Positions 1 to 12,570 of a stretch of 64,000 nt of DNA are shown here, piece after piece (position 1 is the first letter of the stretch; the number at the start of each line of letters is the position of its first letter). The position numbers and the translations under genes are program-made. Below the pieces are notes generated by a model, which did no database searches, was not told where the DNA came from, and worked only from the letters and a program-made list of their open reading frames with translations. Source of the stretch: Fragilariopsis cylindrus CCMP1102 (Eukaryota > Bacillariophyta > Bacillariophyceae > Bacillariales > Bacillariaceae); contig FMBT01000323.1 in NCBI GenBank assembly GCA_900095095.1, forward strand, positions 186,001-250,000, written 5' to 3'.

Positions 1-523
1 CATTTCATCATTATTATCATATTATTATTGCACAGAAAAGAGAATTTCACATCATTGTTAACATCCTATCCCATAAAATAAAAATTGTTTCCTGTACAGT
101 ATTTTGGAACTGCAAGCACTTTCCTTCGCACTTCCGTTTGTTACAAATTCGCAGATTCACTTCGGAGACATCACATCGGACATAAGACATCACAACATAA
201 AATAAAAAGCCTACTTTGTAACCAACCATCGCGTACGTTGTTACCTTCCGCAATTTTATTTTTATAGACATCACATAAAAATTGTATTGTATTTGTAACC
301 GCACGTTCGTTCGTTACATACCTTCATTTTTTACAACCTTGACATAAGCTTGACACAAGCAAGCTTACGACAAGTAAACAAACGACATCAAGTAAGCAAA
401 CGACAAGTAATGCACAAACGAACATACTCTAATTTGATAAGATGACTAACGCTAGTATAACGATCCAGGTGGCAGTAGCGGCGGCAGCAGCAACGATATC
501 GCCGCTGCTAACGCTAACGCGAT
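1..523. other. AT-rich leader region without a recognised gene
   Basis: No convincing coding region, RNA gene or repeat was found here. Both strands carry short open frames only, all low in complexity and without family similarity. The stretch around 345-420 repeats words such as 'gacaagtaa' and 'gcaaacgac', probably simple promoter-side repeats of the cyclase gene that follows on the plus strand. Confidence 0.5.
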
Positions 524-3500
524 ATGACATTAGAAGAAATTTTTGTTCCATCGATGAGTAATAATAGACGTGGATCAAATGATTGTGCCTATGCCTATGC
601 CGGCAAGACTACTAGTAGTAGTCCTACTGATGGTGGTACTAATAGTCCTACTACTGTGACTGTTGTGAGTAGTATCGAAATGGTGGATGAATAGCACCGC
701 AATTACAACAACAAACAGTATGACTGTTCCAAGTGGTATAGCAATGATGATGATAATAATAATATCAAGGCGGGCGCGCTAAACGCTTCAGATATTGAAG
801 ATCACGATATTGCTAAGACTATTGAAATTGGTAATAATACTAATCGCAATAATGCCAATGCTGATATCAATGGTAATGAAGGTGACGCGTCCTCCCATAC
901 CTCCGGATGGGGAGAAGGTGATCAGTCCTCACATGGTGCCAGTACCACTGATACTGGATATACACCAACAACCTTAAATGATACTACAGGTGGTGCACCC
1001 AATGGTGGTGAAGATTCACCATTAAATATTGCACGAAAAGAAAATCGTGCCGTGAGTTTATGGAGAATATTTATGTTTTGTGTCTTAATTACTACGACGT
1101 ATGCCGTCGCTGCATTAGTCTATGCTTTTACCTCGAATTTTGAAGCGAAAGAATTCGAATCCGCATTCGCTGATGATACCTTAAAAATATATGAAAGTTT
1201 AGGTTCGAGTTTGGATACCAAATTAGCGGCAGTGGATTCATTAGCAATGTTAATGGTCTCCAGTGCACGTGAGAAAGGTGAAACATTCCCATTTACAACA
1301 TTGACTGATTTTGCATCGAAAGCTGCTAAGGTACGTATTGTCTTTGTTTGTTGTTTGTTACGTTACGTTACGTTTTGTTTGTCTTTTGTTGTGTTGTTGT
1401 TAATATGTACGCACGTTGACGTCTCTCTTCCCTTCCTCACCCTATTACTTTCACTTTCATCTCTGTCCTTCCTTTCCAAATTTTAGACAAGAATTTTATC
1501 CAATGCCATTGCATTACAACAATATCAATATGTGATTGAAGATGATCGTGACGAATGGGAATTATATGCCAAAGCTAATGAACAATGGGTACAGAATTGT
1601 ATTGATGTCGAACGTGTCGATACAACATTCCGGAATGCCTCGGATTCATTGCCTATCGCGAATTACAAATCCAATAATACGTTTAGTACCTCCATTCGTT
1701 ATGGTGGTGATGTCGCGGTCGATACTGGTCCGTATACACCCTCATGGCAAACATATCCTATGTTACCCAATGGTAATTTCTCTGCCTATAATTATAATGC
1801 CATCAATCATATGTTATTAGGACCAGGTATTGATAAATTATTAGAAGATCATAAAGTTATTTTAGGTCCAGTATTGAATTATGAAGATGATGGTGAAAAT
1901 ATTGTCACATCGTGGGCGGCACGCCATGTACCACGTGGGATTGACGCGTCTGAACCAATCATTCGGATGTTATATCCGATATTAGACACGGCATCGAATG
2001 GTGGTATTACTATTAATGAACCAAATTCTAATGTGGTTGGTATTGTGGCAGCTTCATACTTTTGGAGAACATTTTTAGAAAATATTTTACCATTTGGTGA
2101 ACGTGGTGTAGTCGTTGTGTTCAATAATACATGTAATCAAACATTTACCTATGAAATTAATGGTGAAAAAGCAAAGTTCTTAGGGAGTGGTGATTTACAT
2201 GATATACATTTTGGATATTTAAATCAAACATTAACATTTGAAGAAATTGGTTTATTTTCATCACTAGTTGGTAATTATGGTGGACTGCCAGTGGATCATG
2301 AACATTGTGCCTACACCGTGTCATGTTATCCATCCCAAACAATGAAGGATAAGCATTATACAAACAATCCGACAATATTTACTATTATTGCCTGTTGTAT
2401 ATTTATATTTACGGCACTGGTCTTTATGGGATATGATAAATTAGTGACCATGAGACAACAAAAGGTGATGAAGGCTGCTATACAAAGTACAGCAATCGTA
2501 TCGTCATTATTCCCGGCTGCAATTGTTGATCGTATGTTAGCAGTTCCTGATGATAAGAAGGGTGGGGGTGGTGCTTCAATGTTCCAACCGACAAAGACAC
2601 GTTTACGTACATTTTTAAATGATGGTGAACCATCTGAATCGAGTAAGCCCATTGCTGATTTATTCACAGATACAACAGTCTTATTTGCGGATATTGCTGG
2701 ATTTACAGCATGGTCTTCTGTTCGTGAACCAAGTCAGGTATTTACATTATTAGAAACAATTTATAGTGCATTCGATACAATTGCAGCACGACGAGGTGTA
2801 TTTAAAGTCGAAACAATTGGCGACTCGTACGTTGCCGTAACGGGATACCTGATCCACGGAAAGATCATGCCGTATGTATGGTGAAATTTGCTCGTGATTG
2901 TCGTACACAATTCAATGTGTTATGTTCCATCTTAGAAAGTTCATTAGGACCAGAAACTGGTGATTTACTTTTAAGAATTGGTATCCATTCTGGTCCAGTA
3001 ACAGCAGGTGTACTTCGTGGACAAAAATCACGATTCCAATTGTTTGGTGATACGTAAGTTTATACTATATATATATATCCCACTCTACGCACGCATACGA
3101 TTTACTATTATACTTATATATATGCTCACGTTTATATTTCTTCCTCGTTTTCTTCTACTTCGTCTTTACACAATCAATCTCGTCTCGTTCAGTGTAAATA
3201 CCGCTGCTAGGATGGAAAGTACAGGGGTAGTCAATAAAATTCAATGTTCACAGGCTACTGCTGATCTACTGACAACATTTAAGAAGCCTCATTGGTTAAC
3301 ACCCCGTGATGAAATGGTCGAAGCAAAGGGGAAAGGTATGATGTCAACATTTTGGGTCGAACCCAAGAGTGTAGCACATAGTGTCACCGCCGGTTCAACG
3401 GCAACGCGATCAAACTCTATCGCATCGGGTGCTGATGCTATGGATACTACTCGTATCAGTAGTCAAACAGAACGTCTCCTTAACTGGAATATTGATGTCT

Positions 3501-4686
3501 TAGAAAGACTCTTAAAGAAGATTGTTGCGCGTCGTAGCGCTATCGGAAAAGAGAAGAATGATCGAAGTACCAGTATTATTAACTGGAATCGTGCTCACGA
3601 TAAGATGGTTCTTAATGAAGTGAAGGAGGTCATTAAATTACCCGAATATAATTCAAAGTATAACGATATTCAAAATGATGATCCAGACTCGATCATCCTT
3701 GACAATAAAATTCGAATTCAACTCCGTGAATATGTCACGGCTATTGCTGCAACATATTCAGACGCAAACCCTTTCCATAACTTTCCCCATGCTAGTCATG
3801 TTGCTATGTCAGTAGCAAAGTTGCTAAGTCGTATCGTCGGTCCTGATCAGGATTTTGAGTCGCAACAACATCTTCATGATCATACGTACGGTATTACGAG
3901 CGACCCATTGACACAATTTGCTTGTGTATTCTCTGCATTAATCCATGACGTCGATCACAGTGGTGTACCAAATTCTCAACTTGTTAAGGAGGATACAGAA
4001 GTATCAAGAGTATACAAAGGAAGAAGTGTTGCAGAACAAAATTCAATCAACATCTCCTGGAATATCCTCATCGAGCCTAAGTATGCCGACCTTCGTAAAG
4101 CAATTTGTGATAGTCGCCAAGCGGAAGTTCGTTTCCGTCAATTAGTAGTCAATGCTGTTTGTGCAACAGATATCATGGATAAAGATCTAAAAACTGCACG
4201 GAATGAACGATGGGAGAAAGCCTTTTCAACGATAAAGCCCGCACAACCGATTCCTTCTAATGCTTCTCGGAAGTCTTTTGGTTCATCATCACCCCTTCAA
4301 GATAGGATCAACCGGAAGGCAACGATTGTTATTGAGCATATCATCCAGGCATCGGACGTTTCTCATACGATGCAGCATTGGCATATCTATATCAAGTGGA
4401 ATGAAAGGTTGTTCGCTGAATGTACAAGGCATTCATAGAAGGACGGGCAGAAAAGGATCCAACCGATTCATGGTATAAAGGAGAAATTGGATTCTTTGAT
4501 TTTTATATCATTCCCTTAGCTACAAAACTTAATGAATGCGGTGTCTTTGGTGTGTCGTCTGATGAGTATTTAAATTATGCTATGATGAACCGTAATGAAT
4601 GGGAAAAGAAAGGCGAGGACGTCGTTGAAAGCTATGTAAAGAAGTACAAGCAAATCGAGCATGTTGTTACACCTGTAGTAGAATGA
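524..4686 (+). CDS. Membrane class III nucleotide cyclase fused to a cyclic-nucleotide phosphodiesterase
   Basis: A bifunctional enzyme that should make and hydrolyse a cyclic nucleotide. After a polar Asn/Asp-rich N-terminus come a membrane segment (about 1061-1130), an extracellular region of roughly 350 residues, a second membrane segment (about 2370-2435), a class III cyclase catalytic domain (FADIAGFTAW near 2690, KVETIGDSY near 2805, FGDTVNTAARME across 3040-3220) and a class I PDE domain (HNFPHASHV near 3777, HDVDH near 3945, DVSHTMQHW near 4355). The introns are 1331-1486 and 3054-3192, both GT-AG and in phase. The frame breaks twice, near 2846 and near 4418; each break behaves as one missing base (GGA-TA-CCT, GAA-TG-TAC). 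The N-terminus is unresolved: ATG 524 opens the right frame but meets a TAG at 692, and the frame is open again from 695. The Glu in KVETIGD is the guanylate-cyclase state, but Gln replaces the usual Cys before LFGDT. Confidence 0.85.
1331..1486 (+). other. Intron 1 of the cyclase-phosphodiesterase gene
   Basis: Donor AAG|gtacgt and acceptor ttttag|ACA join two frames in phase zero, so that ...SKAAK runs into TRILSNAIAL. The intron is pyrimidine-rich on the coding strand before the acceptor. Confidence 0.8.
3054..3192 (+). other. Intron 2 of the cyclase-phosphodiesterase gene
   Basis: Donor gtaagt and acceptor cag restore the conserved FGDTVNTAARME cyclase motif across the junction (GAT AC|T GTA AAT). 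The intron lies inside the catalytic domain. Confidence 0.85.
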
Positions 4687-6085
4687 GGGTAAAGTGTTGA
4701 GTCGTTATCGAAACATGTCGTAACGAAATACGCAATATACAATACAATTTTAGTCAAAAAGAAGAAAGAAATAATAAGTTCAACAGAATTATATAAATAC
4801 TAGACGCTATCGAAACATATATTATAACGAAATACGCAATATACAATACAATTCTAGTCAAAAATAAAAAAGATGAAGAGAATAATAAGTTGAACAAGAT
4901 AAAATAAATACTGTATATACAGACAATTTAACACAAATACTTTAGTACCATGTAGCTAGCAGGTTCCCTTCAGCATTACAGTGTAAATGAATACCAACCA
5001 TCTTTTCCGTTATTGTTGTTCTCGTACCACTCGATCTCAACATATCTTTCATCGATCACGACTTACTTCTTGTACTGTACCTGTTTTCTCTTTTCTTATC
5101 TCATATCAATAGTACGTACGTATACATACCAACTGCAAAAAAATCAATTCGAAAAATCGATCTCTGGTCGTTCTGACCGTAACGTGTACCACCATCGGAG
5201 TTTTATCACTGTATTAATCAGATTGATCTTTATGGAGCTTCGATTCATTACATTCCCATTTTCATGATCATGGGAATAATTTTCCATATCAATTCTTACT
5301 GCACATAAAAATGATTAAAATGGGGGTTAAAAAGGGGTTGTTTGTTTTCACAAGAAATATGTAAAGAGGGAGCCAAAAAACCCTCTAAAATAGTACACTG
5401 AATTTTAACAAATGGCTATTCGCGCAAGAAAGGGTAAGTCGAAGTACATGATTTGCGCACGAGTATCGGGTCTAAACAGCAATCGTCAAAAAGCAAATAA
5501 ATCTTGGAATGAATGAATCGAAGGAATGAATCGAATCGAAGGAGTCCATCGCAGCGTTCACTCATCTGTAGAAATCTCGATAGATATCGGTTATCTGCTG
5601 CAAGTTACTGGTCTTGGTTATGATACTGATAATGATATTCAAGATATAATGTAATGGGTACATAATATGTTAAAGCTATCGGTGATCGTTAGAACTTTCG
5701 TAAAATTCGGATTCATTCTGATATGGTTTCGACAGGCAGGTACACAACGTAATTGATAGGAAGCAAATGAATGTGTGCATAGACGAAGGCGAGACTTCAG
5801 ATATCGAGCATTAATTTTAATACTATAATATTTAAAATTAACAGAGCTTGTCGTCATGAAAGTTGCCGTGTGCCTGGAAACATACATGTCGATCCTTGAC
5901 TGGAAAGAAGCTGTTAATATATATAAGACAACTCAAGTTGAAGAGGAGACAAGCTGAGAAGTTCATATTTCTTTTGCTATAAGACACGTAATAAAGATAT
6001 ATTCTACCTAAGAGGATTTCTTTCGACAACTACTGTAGCTAATATTAGCTTTTTTAAAAGTGCAGCTCAAACATACATATACTCT
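4687..6085. other. Intergenic region between convergent genes
   Basis: No supported gene was seen. It contains a tandem duplication at 4706-4912 (listed separately), short GAATC/GAATG simple repeats at 5508-5545, and the probable 3' flank of the minus-strand lipase. The two flanking genes converge, so this should hold both 3' untranslated regions. Confidence 0.5.
4706..4912. repeat. Two-copy tandem duplication of about 102 bp
   Basis: The unit starting with tatcgaaacat at 4706 recurs at 4808. Both copies contain taacgaaatacgcaatatac and end with AAT-rich DNA (aataaatact). The copies differ by a few substitutions and small indels. It lies directly after the stop codon of the cyclase gene, so it is probably in the 3' UTR or terminator region. 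Confidence 0.85.
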
Positions 6086-9000
6086 TTACGTGTCACCCGG
6101 TGGTGGAGTTGATGCCTCCGAACATGTTTCCTCCCAAGTTTTTGTTCCATTTTGAATAGGTTCCGGATAGCCATATTTGCTAACACAGTAGCAATTTATT
6201 GGTTTTCCGTGTGATCCGCATTGGTATTGTATTTCACAGAGAGACCTAAACATACTATGACACGCAAAGAGAGAATTTTTGGACCTCTGCATTGCATTTG
6301 TTGATACAACATTCCAGGCTATAACATCAATAGAGTATGAATGATATTGACCATAGTATGTGTATGACAAATCAATCATAGAACGATATTATATAACCGA
6401 TTCGGAAAAAAAAAAAAAAAAATGAGAAACTCGAAACATAATTATCGGAGGTGAATAACATGTAGTACACGAGTCGAGTGAATATACGTACCTTATCAAT
6501 ATGTGCGATGATATCGCGTTCTGGTATGGTATTGAAACACGTGTATTAAGCTGTTCTTCCGTTATGGGAGGAAGGAACGTCCGTCGCGAGTACATGGCAT
6601 TAAGACCCGAAATCGCGATGGCACTTGCACCTGTAATGGCACCCGTTAGAATTGCAAGCCCTCCACCTAACGATGCACCAGTAACTCTTATATTTTTATA
6701 TGCACGTCCATCGTATCCATTATAAAGTGTTTCGACGAATCTAGAAGTGTACTGGTAGTACGACACCTCCTTCAATTTTCGACTCTGCACAATATTAATA
6801 CACACCACAACTTCATCCATAATTGGTTCCCAAATGTATCCTAACGGATTGACGTTGACTGAAGAAAAGGACGAAAAAAATAGAAGCGAAGATAGCGCAA
6901 ACCAAAAATAAGAAAAATGCATTCTGGATAGATATGATTGTAGGACAGTGTAGCTGGTAGCGACGCGGTGCGTTGTAACTTACTGATTATTTTAGCCAAA
7001 ACACTTCCTGCCCAAAGCTGTCCATCTACGGCCCAATCCCACATAGTTTCGGATCCTCTTATGCTAATTATTGCACTATCCGGATATTGTGGAATGGTGA
7101 ATAATTTGTACGTTACAGGATGATCTTCTGTACCAGTAAACTTTCTATAACTAGAAACATAATCATTATCATCAATGACAACATTTTTACCGAACCATTG
7201 GTCCAATAGCGGTTGTGATTCTTCGACAGAAGAAAATGACAGTGTCGATAAGAATGCAAAGCTTGCTAACGAGACATAATCATGTCATTACTCACACCAC
7301 TGCCATTATTGTCGACGACTCCAAATCCTTTTTGTTCTACTCGACATGTCGGATACGGCAACTGTGGCGATCCATCCCAGTAAAATCCATCAGCGTAAAC
7401 AACACCCTTCCATTTATATCGTCCCATAATATATCCCATCGTGTCTTCAGTAGAGGCTAAATAGAAAGCAATACCCAAGACAAAATATACCAGTCCAAAT
7501 ACACCAATCCAACCACTCGATGCACGGGATCGAGTTACACGTAAAACCATATTCGCAATCAATGATTTATTTTTTATATCACGATTCTGTATCTGTATCA
7601 TATTATTATCGGAAACCACTTCATTGTCACCATTACTATTACCTCCACTACCTCCACTACCTCCCAACAGACAACGAAAAGAAGACGAAGAGGAACATAT
7701 ATTTAATGGAGATAAATCAACATCATTGAGATCTAAATCATTTATTGTACGACACGTACCACCACCAATATTATTAATAGCATTATCTTGATGTTGGTAT
7801 GGTCTTGTAATAAATTACTAACATTAAAGTAATGCGTTGGTATGAATTGTATACCAAGTACTAAAAATACAACCCCAATTGGTGTATTCTGAAAGTAAAA
7901 TAAACTAATCACTGGCCATAAAAAGAAAACAATAATTTCTATTGCCAAAAATATATAACACCATAATGTTTTTAATTCTGTAACACGAACACTTTCCCAT
8001 ATAGAAACAAATGCCTCACAACAATTATTGTCATCATCATTGACGTCGTCATTGTCATTGTCAATGTCAATGTCAATGTTGTCGTGATCATCATTTGTGG
8101 CCGTTGCCGGTGCCGGTGCTTTAGTTGCTACGGCTGCTACTCTTTCCTTTGTTACCGGATCAGCCTTACTAGCATTGTTAGCATCTCTCTCATCATGCTC
8201 ACCGTTGTTCGACGACGATGAAACAGCAACCACATTCATTTCTTCGTCGTCATCATCATTGTTATCATTGATAACACCAGCATTGATAACGCCATCAGCA
8301 CCACTGCCATCACCTATATGATGAAATTTATATGCAACATGATACAAGGAACGGATCATAGGAACAAAACACACAACTGATACTACAATAACAATAGATA
8401 TTGTTCTCACTATTGATGTTTCTTTGTATTGTAAAAAACCAGCCACCAATAATATAATCAATACCATAGCAATACCATAACACCAATATGCTGATGTTAA
8501 TTGAGATTGTGATACACTACCCTCACCTGTATTGTTATATTGCAGTGCGTAATTAAAAATAAGGAGAGTTCAGAAGAAATAGAAGAAGAAGAAGACGATA
8601 AGCACCAATAAAAGATACAACAGCAACAACACAAATAAGAAAAGACACACTCCACTCTACCCCACTCCACTCTACGTACCTTCTTTAATTGTTAATGATG
8701 TTATTCGTTTTGATGATACACACCATAAACGTTCTAAATTCCAATTATTTTTTGTTGATATTGTGACATTACCACATACTTCATCAATAGTATAGTTTCT
8801 TTTCTTTAGATTTTGTCTTTTATCATTATTATTGACAATAGTAGTAGTGGTAGTAGTAATAGTAGTAGGATCTGCCTCGTCGCCGTTGTCAACGTCAATA
8901 TCAATTCTATCTGCATTTACTGTACTAGTTATAGTGGCCTGAGCCTCTTTTTCTTCATCATCATCTTCTAACATATCATAACAAAATGATAGTAATTTTG

Positions 9001-10195
9001 TTAATCTTGTACCGAATGAATATTTCATTTGTACTGGTATATATTTTTTATTTAATGAGTAACTAGTATTACATCGTTGATCATAATATGAATTGCTGTT
9101 GGATGATGATGATGACCCTCCTTGTTCAATTAGATATCGTTCTTTTGTATACCTGAATATTTTTGTCTTTGTGTTAGTAACAAATTTATTTTAATTAATT
9201 CAATAAGGCCGTCGTTGTTATTACGTTTTTTATATTTCTTTAATAATTGATAACACATATTCAATTCAGTATAATGACATATTGTCATATATAAACATTG
9301 AAATACAAATACTGATGATGACCATACTAGTAATGTATAGTCTTTCCAGTTATCATTATCACTCAATAGTAAGATTGCAGCTGTAAGTACAGGTAACCCA
9401 ATAAAAATTGTTAAAACAATCCATTCTAATACAATCATAGGATCAAAGCAACCATAAAAATTTGGTAGTAAAATAAATACATTCCTTAGAAGTGATGTTG
9501 GATGAGTTGATATACCACGCCAACAATCAACAGTAAAACTCCATGACATTATCATGATGATGCTAATCCATATAATAGTACTGGACAAGCGAGGATGCAA
9601 CCAATTAAATTTAATACAGGTGGCTCACTGTCCATTCTTCTGAAGAATAAGTACCAACAACATTCATAAATAGGAATAATATTGTTTGTATAACAAATGC
9701 AAATAATATTGTTAATATAAAAAATGATACAAAGACATATAGTAATCTTAATAATGATGTACCAAATGTTCCTGTTACATTCAGTTGGATACTCATTGTT
9801 GTCATTGTAGTTGTTGTTCCTGGGCTGCTTGACGTAGTAAAAGTTGACGAAGATGGACTTGTACCAGCATTAGTGCCTTCTTGCCGCTGCTCGTCCTGTA
9901 GTGTTTGTGTTTGCATTTGTTGTTCAATAATAACAAGTTGTTGATCACGTCCAACATCATCAATAACACGTAATCTACTACTACTTCTACCACAGCTATT
10001 GTTTTTACGAGAAGAACTACCACGAAATCGTAATTCAGTTGATTTTCCAATTGAATAATGATCAATAAAAGATGATTTTGATTTTGATTCTTTTGACGTA
10101 GTAGTTCGTCTGTCGTTTCTACTAGTAGCCGCCGACGATTCATTATCATTCCTATTGTGACGATCAGTAGTACTCGTAGCATCAGATGACATCAT
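6086..10195 (-). CDS. Multi-pass membrane lipase, class 3 fold (diacylglycerol-lipase-like)
   Basis: A long polytopic protein ending in a lipase_3 domain; the family hydrolyses acylglycerols. A Ser/Asn-rich N-terminus is followed by about nine hydrophobic segments (coding DNA roughly 9780 down to 7450). The lipase part shows IISIRGSETMWDW (about 7080-7040), the nucleophile elbow VTGASLGGG (about 6690-6660, Ser as nucleophile), an Asp-containing NADIIAHIDK-like stretch (about 6520-6495) and a Cys-rich tail with a candidate catalytic His in ACHSMFRSLCE (about 6270-6240). Introns: 8527-8679 (GT-AG, in phase), one from about 6985 to 6860, and one inside 6380-6494 whose acceptor I could not place. 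The frame changes about six times (near 9641, 9612, 9150, 7815, 7276 and 6515), each consistent with one missing base. First in-frame ATG is at 10195; the frame extends further upstream without ATG. Animal DAG lipases combine four membrane helices with this domain, so the architecture is similar but expanded. Confidence 0.75.
8527..8679 (-). other. Intron of the multi-pass lipase gene
   Basis: On the minus strand the donor is GAAG|gtacgt and the acceptor is atacag|GTGAGGG. Joining gives IKEGEGSVSQSQLTSAYW in a continuous frame, leading straight into a membrane segment. Confidence 0.75.
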
Positions 10196-10246
10196 TGTCG
10201 TTGTCGTGGGAATACTGTTATTCGTTTTTTTTGTTTTCTTCGCCAA

Positions 10247-11516
10247 CTTGTGGAGATGACCTGACTCTTTGACTGTTGGTTTATTACTGTAACAACTCTC
10301 TGTTCCTAATAGATATTATAGCTCCTATGTCGATCGTTTATTATCAATCCCGCCGCCCTTTGCTAAACGTTTCGTTTCGATTCGTTACCTTCAATTCTAA
10401 AAATTAAGAAAATAAACAAACAAACAGTACTTTCCGTATTGGGGAAAGATAGAGGACGTCGAGTGAGTCGAGATAGGGTGGAGACAGGGTCGAGAATGAG
10501 TTGTGACAGAGTCGAGATAGAGTCGAGAAAGAGTCGAGATAGAGTCGAGTCGAGACTTGAAGAAAAGAAGGAGAAGTTATTACGTACGATGGTAAATTAT
10601 GGGGGGGGGGGGGGGGGGGGGATTACCTCAGTCAATGCTAACTACCTGGAGTTAGCTACTGTAGTTGTAGAGATAGTTAAGTTCGCAACAAGTCTTTGTG
10701 TTCTTATTTTTGATTGCCTTAACAGTAAATCGGTATTATTGCTATCTGTTGATGTGCTATTTGCTATTGGCGTGTGTGACGGCGAAAGCAACATGAAACG
10801 TGAAAGAATCTTCGAGACTTCACGCAACGACGTTCTTCGATCATGCGGACGATACTACCGGTACCCGGTAATGATGATGTGCGCCAAAATGGATCATGAT
10901 GTGATTTTATTGATGTGCACGCGAAGAAAAACATACAATACTGTAGATACGGAACGGCGTTCTCTGCAAGGTGATGTACCGCGAATCTTTTATTCGAATT
11001 ATTATATTCGACTCAGTCGACTAAAATCAAATTGCAAAAAATTCAAAAATCAACAGTCAATGATAGACGTGCAGGTATTCACCGCACTGGCGGCCCCGTG
11101 ACTAGAGTGTCTCATTCACCTTCTTTGAATCTAGCAGAAGTTATCATACTATCTCTACATCATACTATGATCATTGTAAGATAAAGAAAACTACTCTAGC
11201 TACCTACAATAATACTACTCTATCCATAAAGTTCATATCCATAGACCGTTCCGTTTAATTATCTTGGTTTTACTATCTAGTTTCTTTACATTATTATGAA
11301 TGCATTGCGATTGCTGTTGTAAAGTTACTGGATTGTCTTTTTTTCGTTTTTTTTCATTTTTTCTTCTACTTCTTTTTTGTTAGGTCTGGTGTTTCTTTTT
11401 CTTTTCTTTTCTTTCCTTCTTTAATTTTTGGTTCTTTATTTTACTTAACGAGATTCATGATGGACATGGTGGTTGTTTCGGCTTGATGGATTTGATGTTG
11501 TACTAGCACTAAGATT
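10247..11516. other. Intergenic region with GTCGA simple repeat and a 21-base G run
   Basis: A plus-strand open frame from 10439 exists only because the DNA is a GTCGAGA-type repeat (10457-10560). It has no ATG at its start and no family features, so I do not call it. A run of 21 G occupies 10601-10621. The region 11330-11460 is a T-rich pyrimidine tract downstream of the symporter gene on the minus strand. Confidence 0.5.
10601..10621. repeat. Homopolymer of 21 G
   Basis: Twenty-one consecutive G residues, the longest homopolymer in the window, in otherwise AT-rich DNA. Confidence 0.9.
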
Positions 11517-12570
11517 TTATAATATCTCTGGTGATGCACCAAAATGATCAGATGCATATGCATACGACGACGAAGCATGAATATTACCTCCAACACTGGA
11601 ACCTATTTGAATATTTCTTGCTTCGTCTAATTCTTCTTCCTCCGTATAATCTAATGGACAAATACCGGAAACAATCGCCGTAACGAATGTATCACCGGCT
11701 GCGAGTATTGGGAAAGAGAGAGAGAGAGAGAGAAAGATCATTATGAGCCATACAATGTACAGGCAACAATTCTGCAAGCATGCACGCACGCACGCACGCA
11801 CACAAATGTAGTACTTACTAACATTGACTAATGTACGACTAAGGTCCATAAACCAATCAACAGCAAAGATATAACCAAATCCACCCGGTTCACCGGTTGT
11901 ATCAAATACTGCATTGTACGCAGTCATAATCAATGCTAGTGATGCATTCGGTACCGGCGCTGTTCCCATAAAACAAAATGTAGCTAATATAACGAGCAGT
12001 ACGTAATTTGCTGCATTAGGCTCAATACCATTAAATACTGCTAACCAAATACATGCACATGGGAAATATACTGCCCCACCATCCATACTAACCTGATTGA
12101 ATATAAATATAATACATCATAATACATAAAAAGTAACAATGAGTAACGTGACGCAGTTGCACCCAATGGGATAACAAATCTTGCAATTGTTTCAGTAACA
12201 TGACCAGATGATAATGCTGATGAGATTGGAACAGGAATAGTAGCTGCACTACTTGCCGATACAAATGCTGTGTGATGAGTAATGCGTGGTATAGTAATGA
12301 TAAGCAATGATATGATATTATACCAAGGTGAATGGATATGAATGTGAAAATTAGATAAGAGGAAGGAAAAGAGAAGATGGTACACGACGATGTAAGAGAA
12401 AGGTATGTTGGGTTTTGAATTTGAAAATAACACAAATATATATACCGCATAATGTCTCTACCCATAATCTGACATGGTATTAAATGTGCTGTATATACAA
12501 TAATATGCACCAAGATTTTGTATAATAAATGCCAACCATGTACTTCCTCCGTGCAACGCTTGATTCGCAC
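11517..12570 (-). pseudogene. Sodium:dicarboxylate symporter (DAACS family), C-terminal half only
   Basis: This family moves dicarboxylates or acidic amino acids with sodium across a membrane. Visible signatures are AFVSASSAATIPVP (the Ser-rich HP1 loop), RFVIPLGAT plus VSMDGGAVYFP (the TM7 NMDGT-like motif) and DWFMDLSRTLVNV plus TGDT (the TM8 D..RT..N..GD motif). Introns on the minus strand: about 12263-12461 (GT-AG, CAG ATT ATG G|CA TTT), 12093-12154 (GC-AG if the conserved frame is kept) and 11699-11818 (GT-AG). The first roughly 200-300 residues of a normal family member are missing. The frame stops being recognisable at about 12540, exactly where a foldback element begins. Thus it is either a 5'-truncated pseudogene or a gene whose upstream exons were displaced. 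The C-terminal tail ends with ASDHFGASPEIL and then a stop at 11517. Confidence 0.75.
12093..12154 (-). other. Short intron of the symporter, apparently GC-AG
   Basis: To keep the conserved LGAT-VSMDGG junction, the intron must start with gcgtcacg after GCA ACT and end at caatcag. The 62-bp length suits a diatom intron. A missing base next to a GT donor would be an alternative explanation. Confidence 0.5.

Noticed and set aside
5638-6029. Minus-strand frames of 60-80 codons downstream of the lipase
   Set aside because: Most likely the 3' flank of the lipase gene; no motif and low-complexity AT-rich composition.
10439-11101. 220-codon plus-strand open frame beginning with Arg/Ser/Glu repeats
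   Set aside because: It starts without ATG, its first part is a translated GTCGAGA simple repeat, it runs through a 21-base G tract, and the remainder has no recognisable motif or steady codon use.
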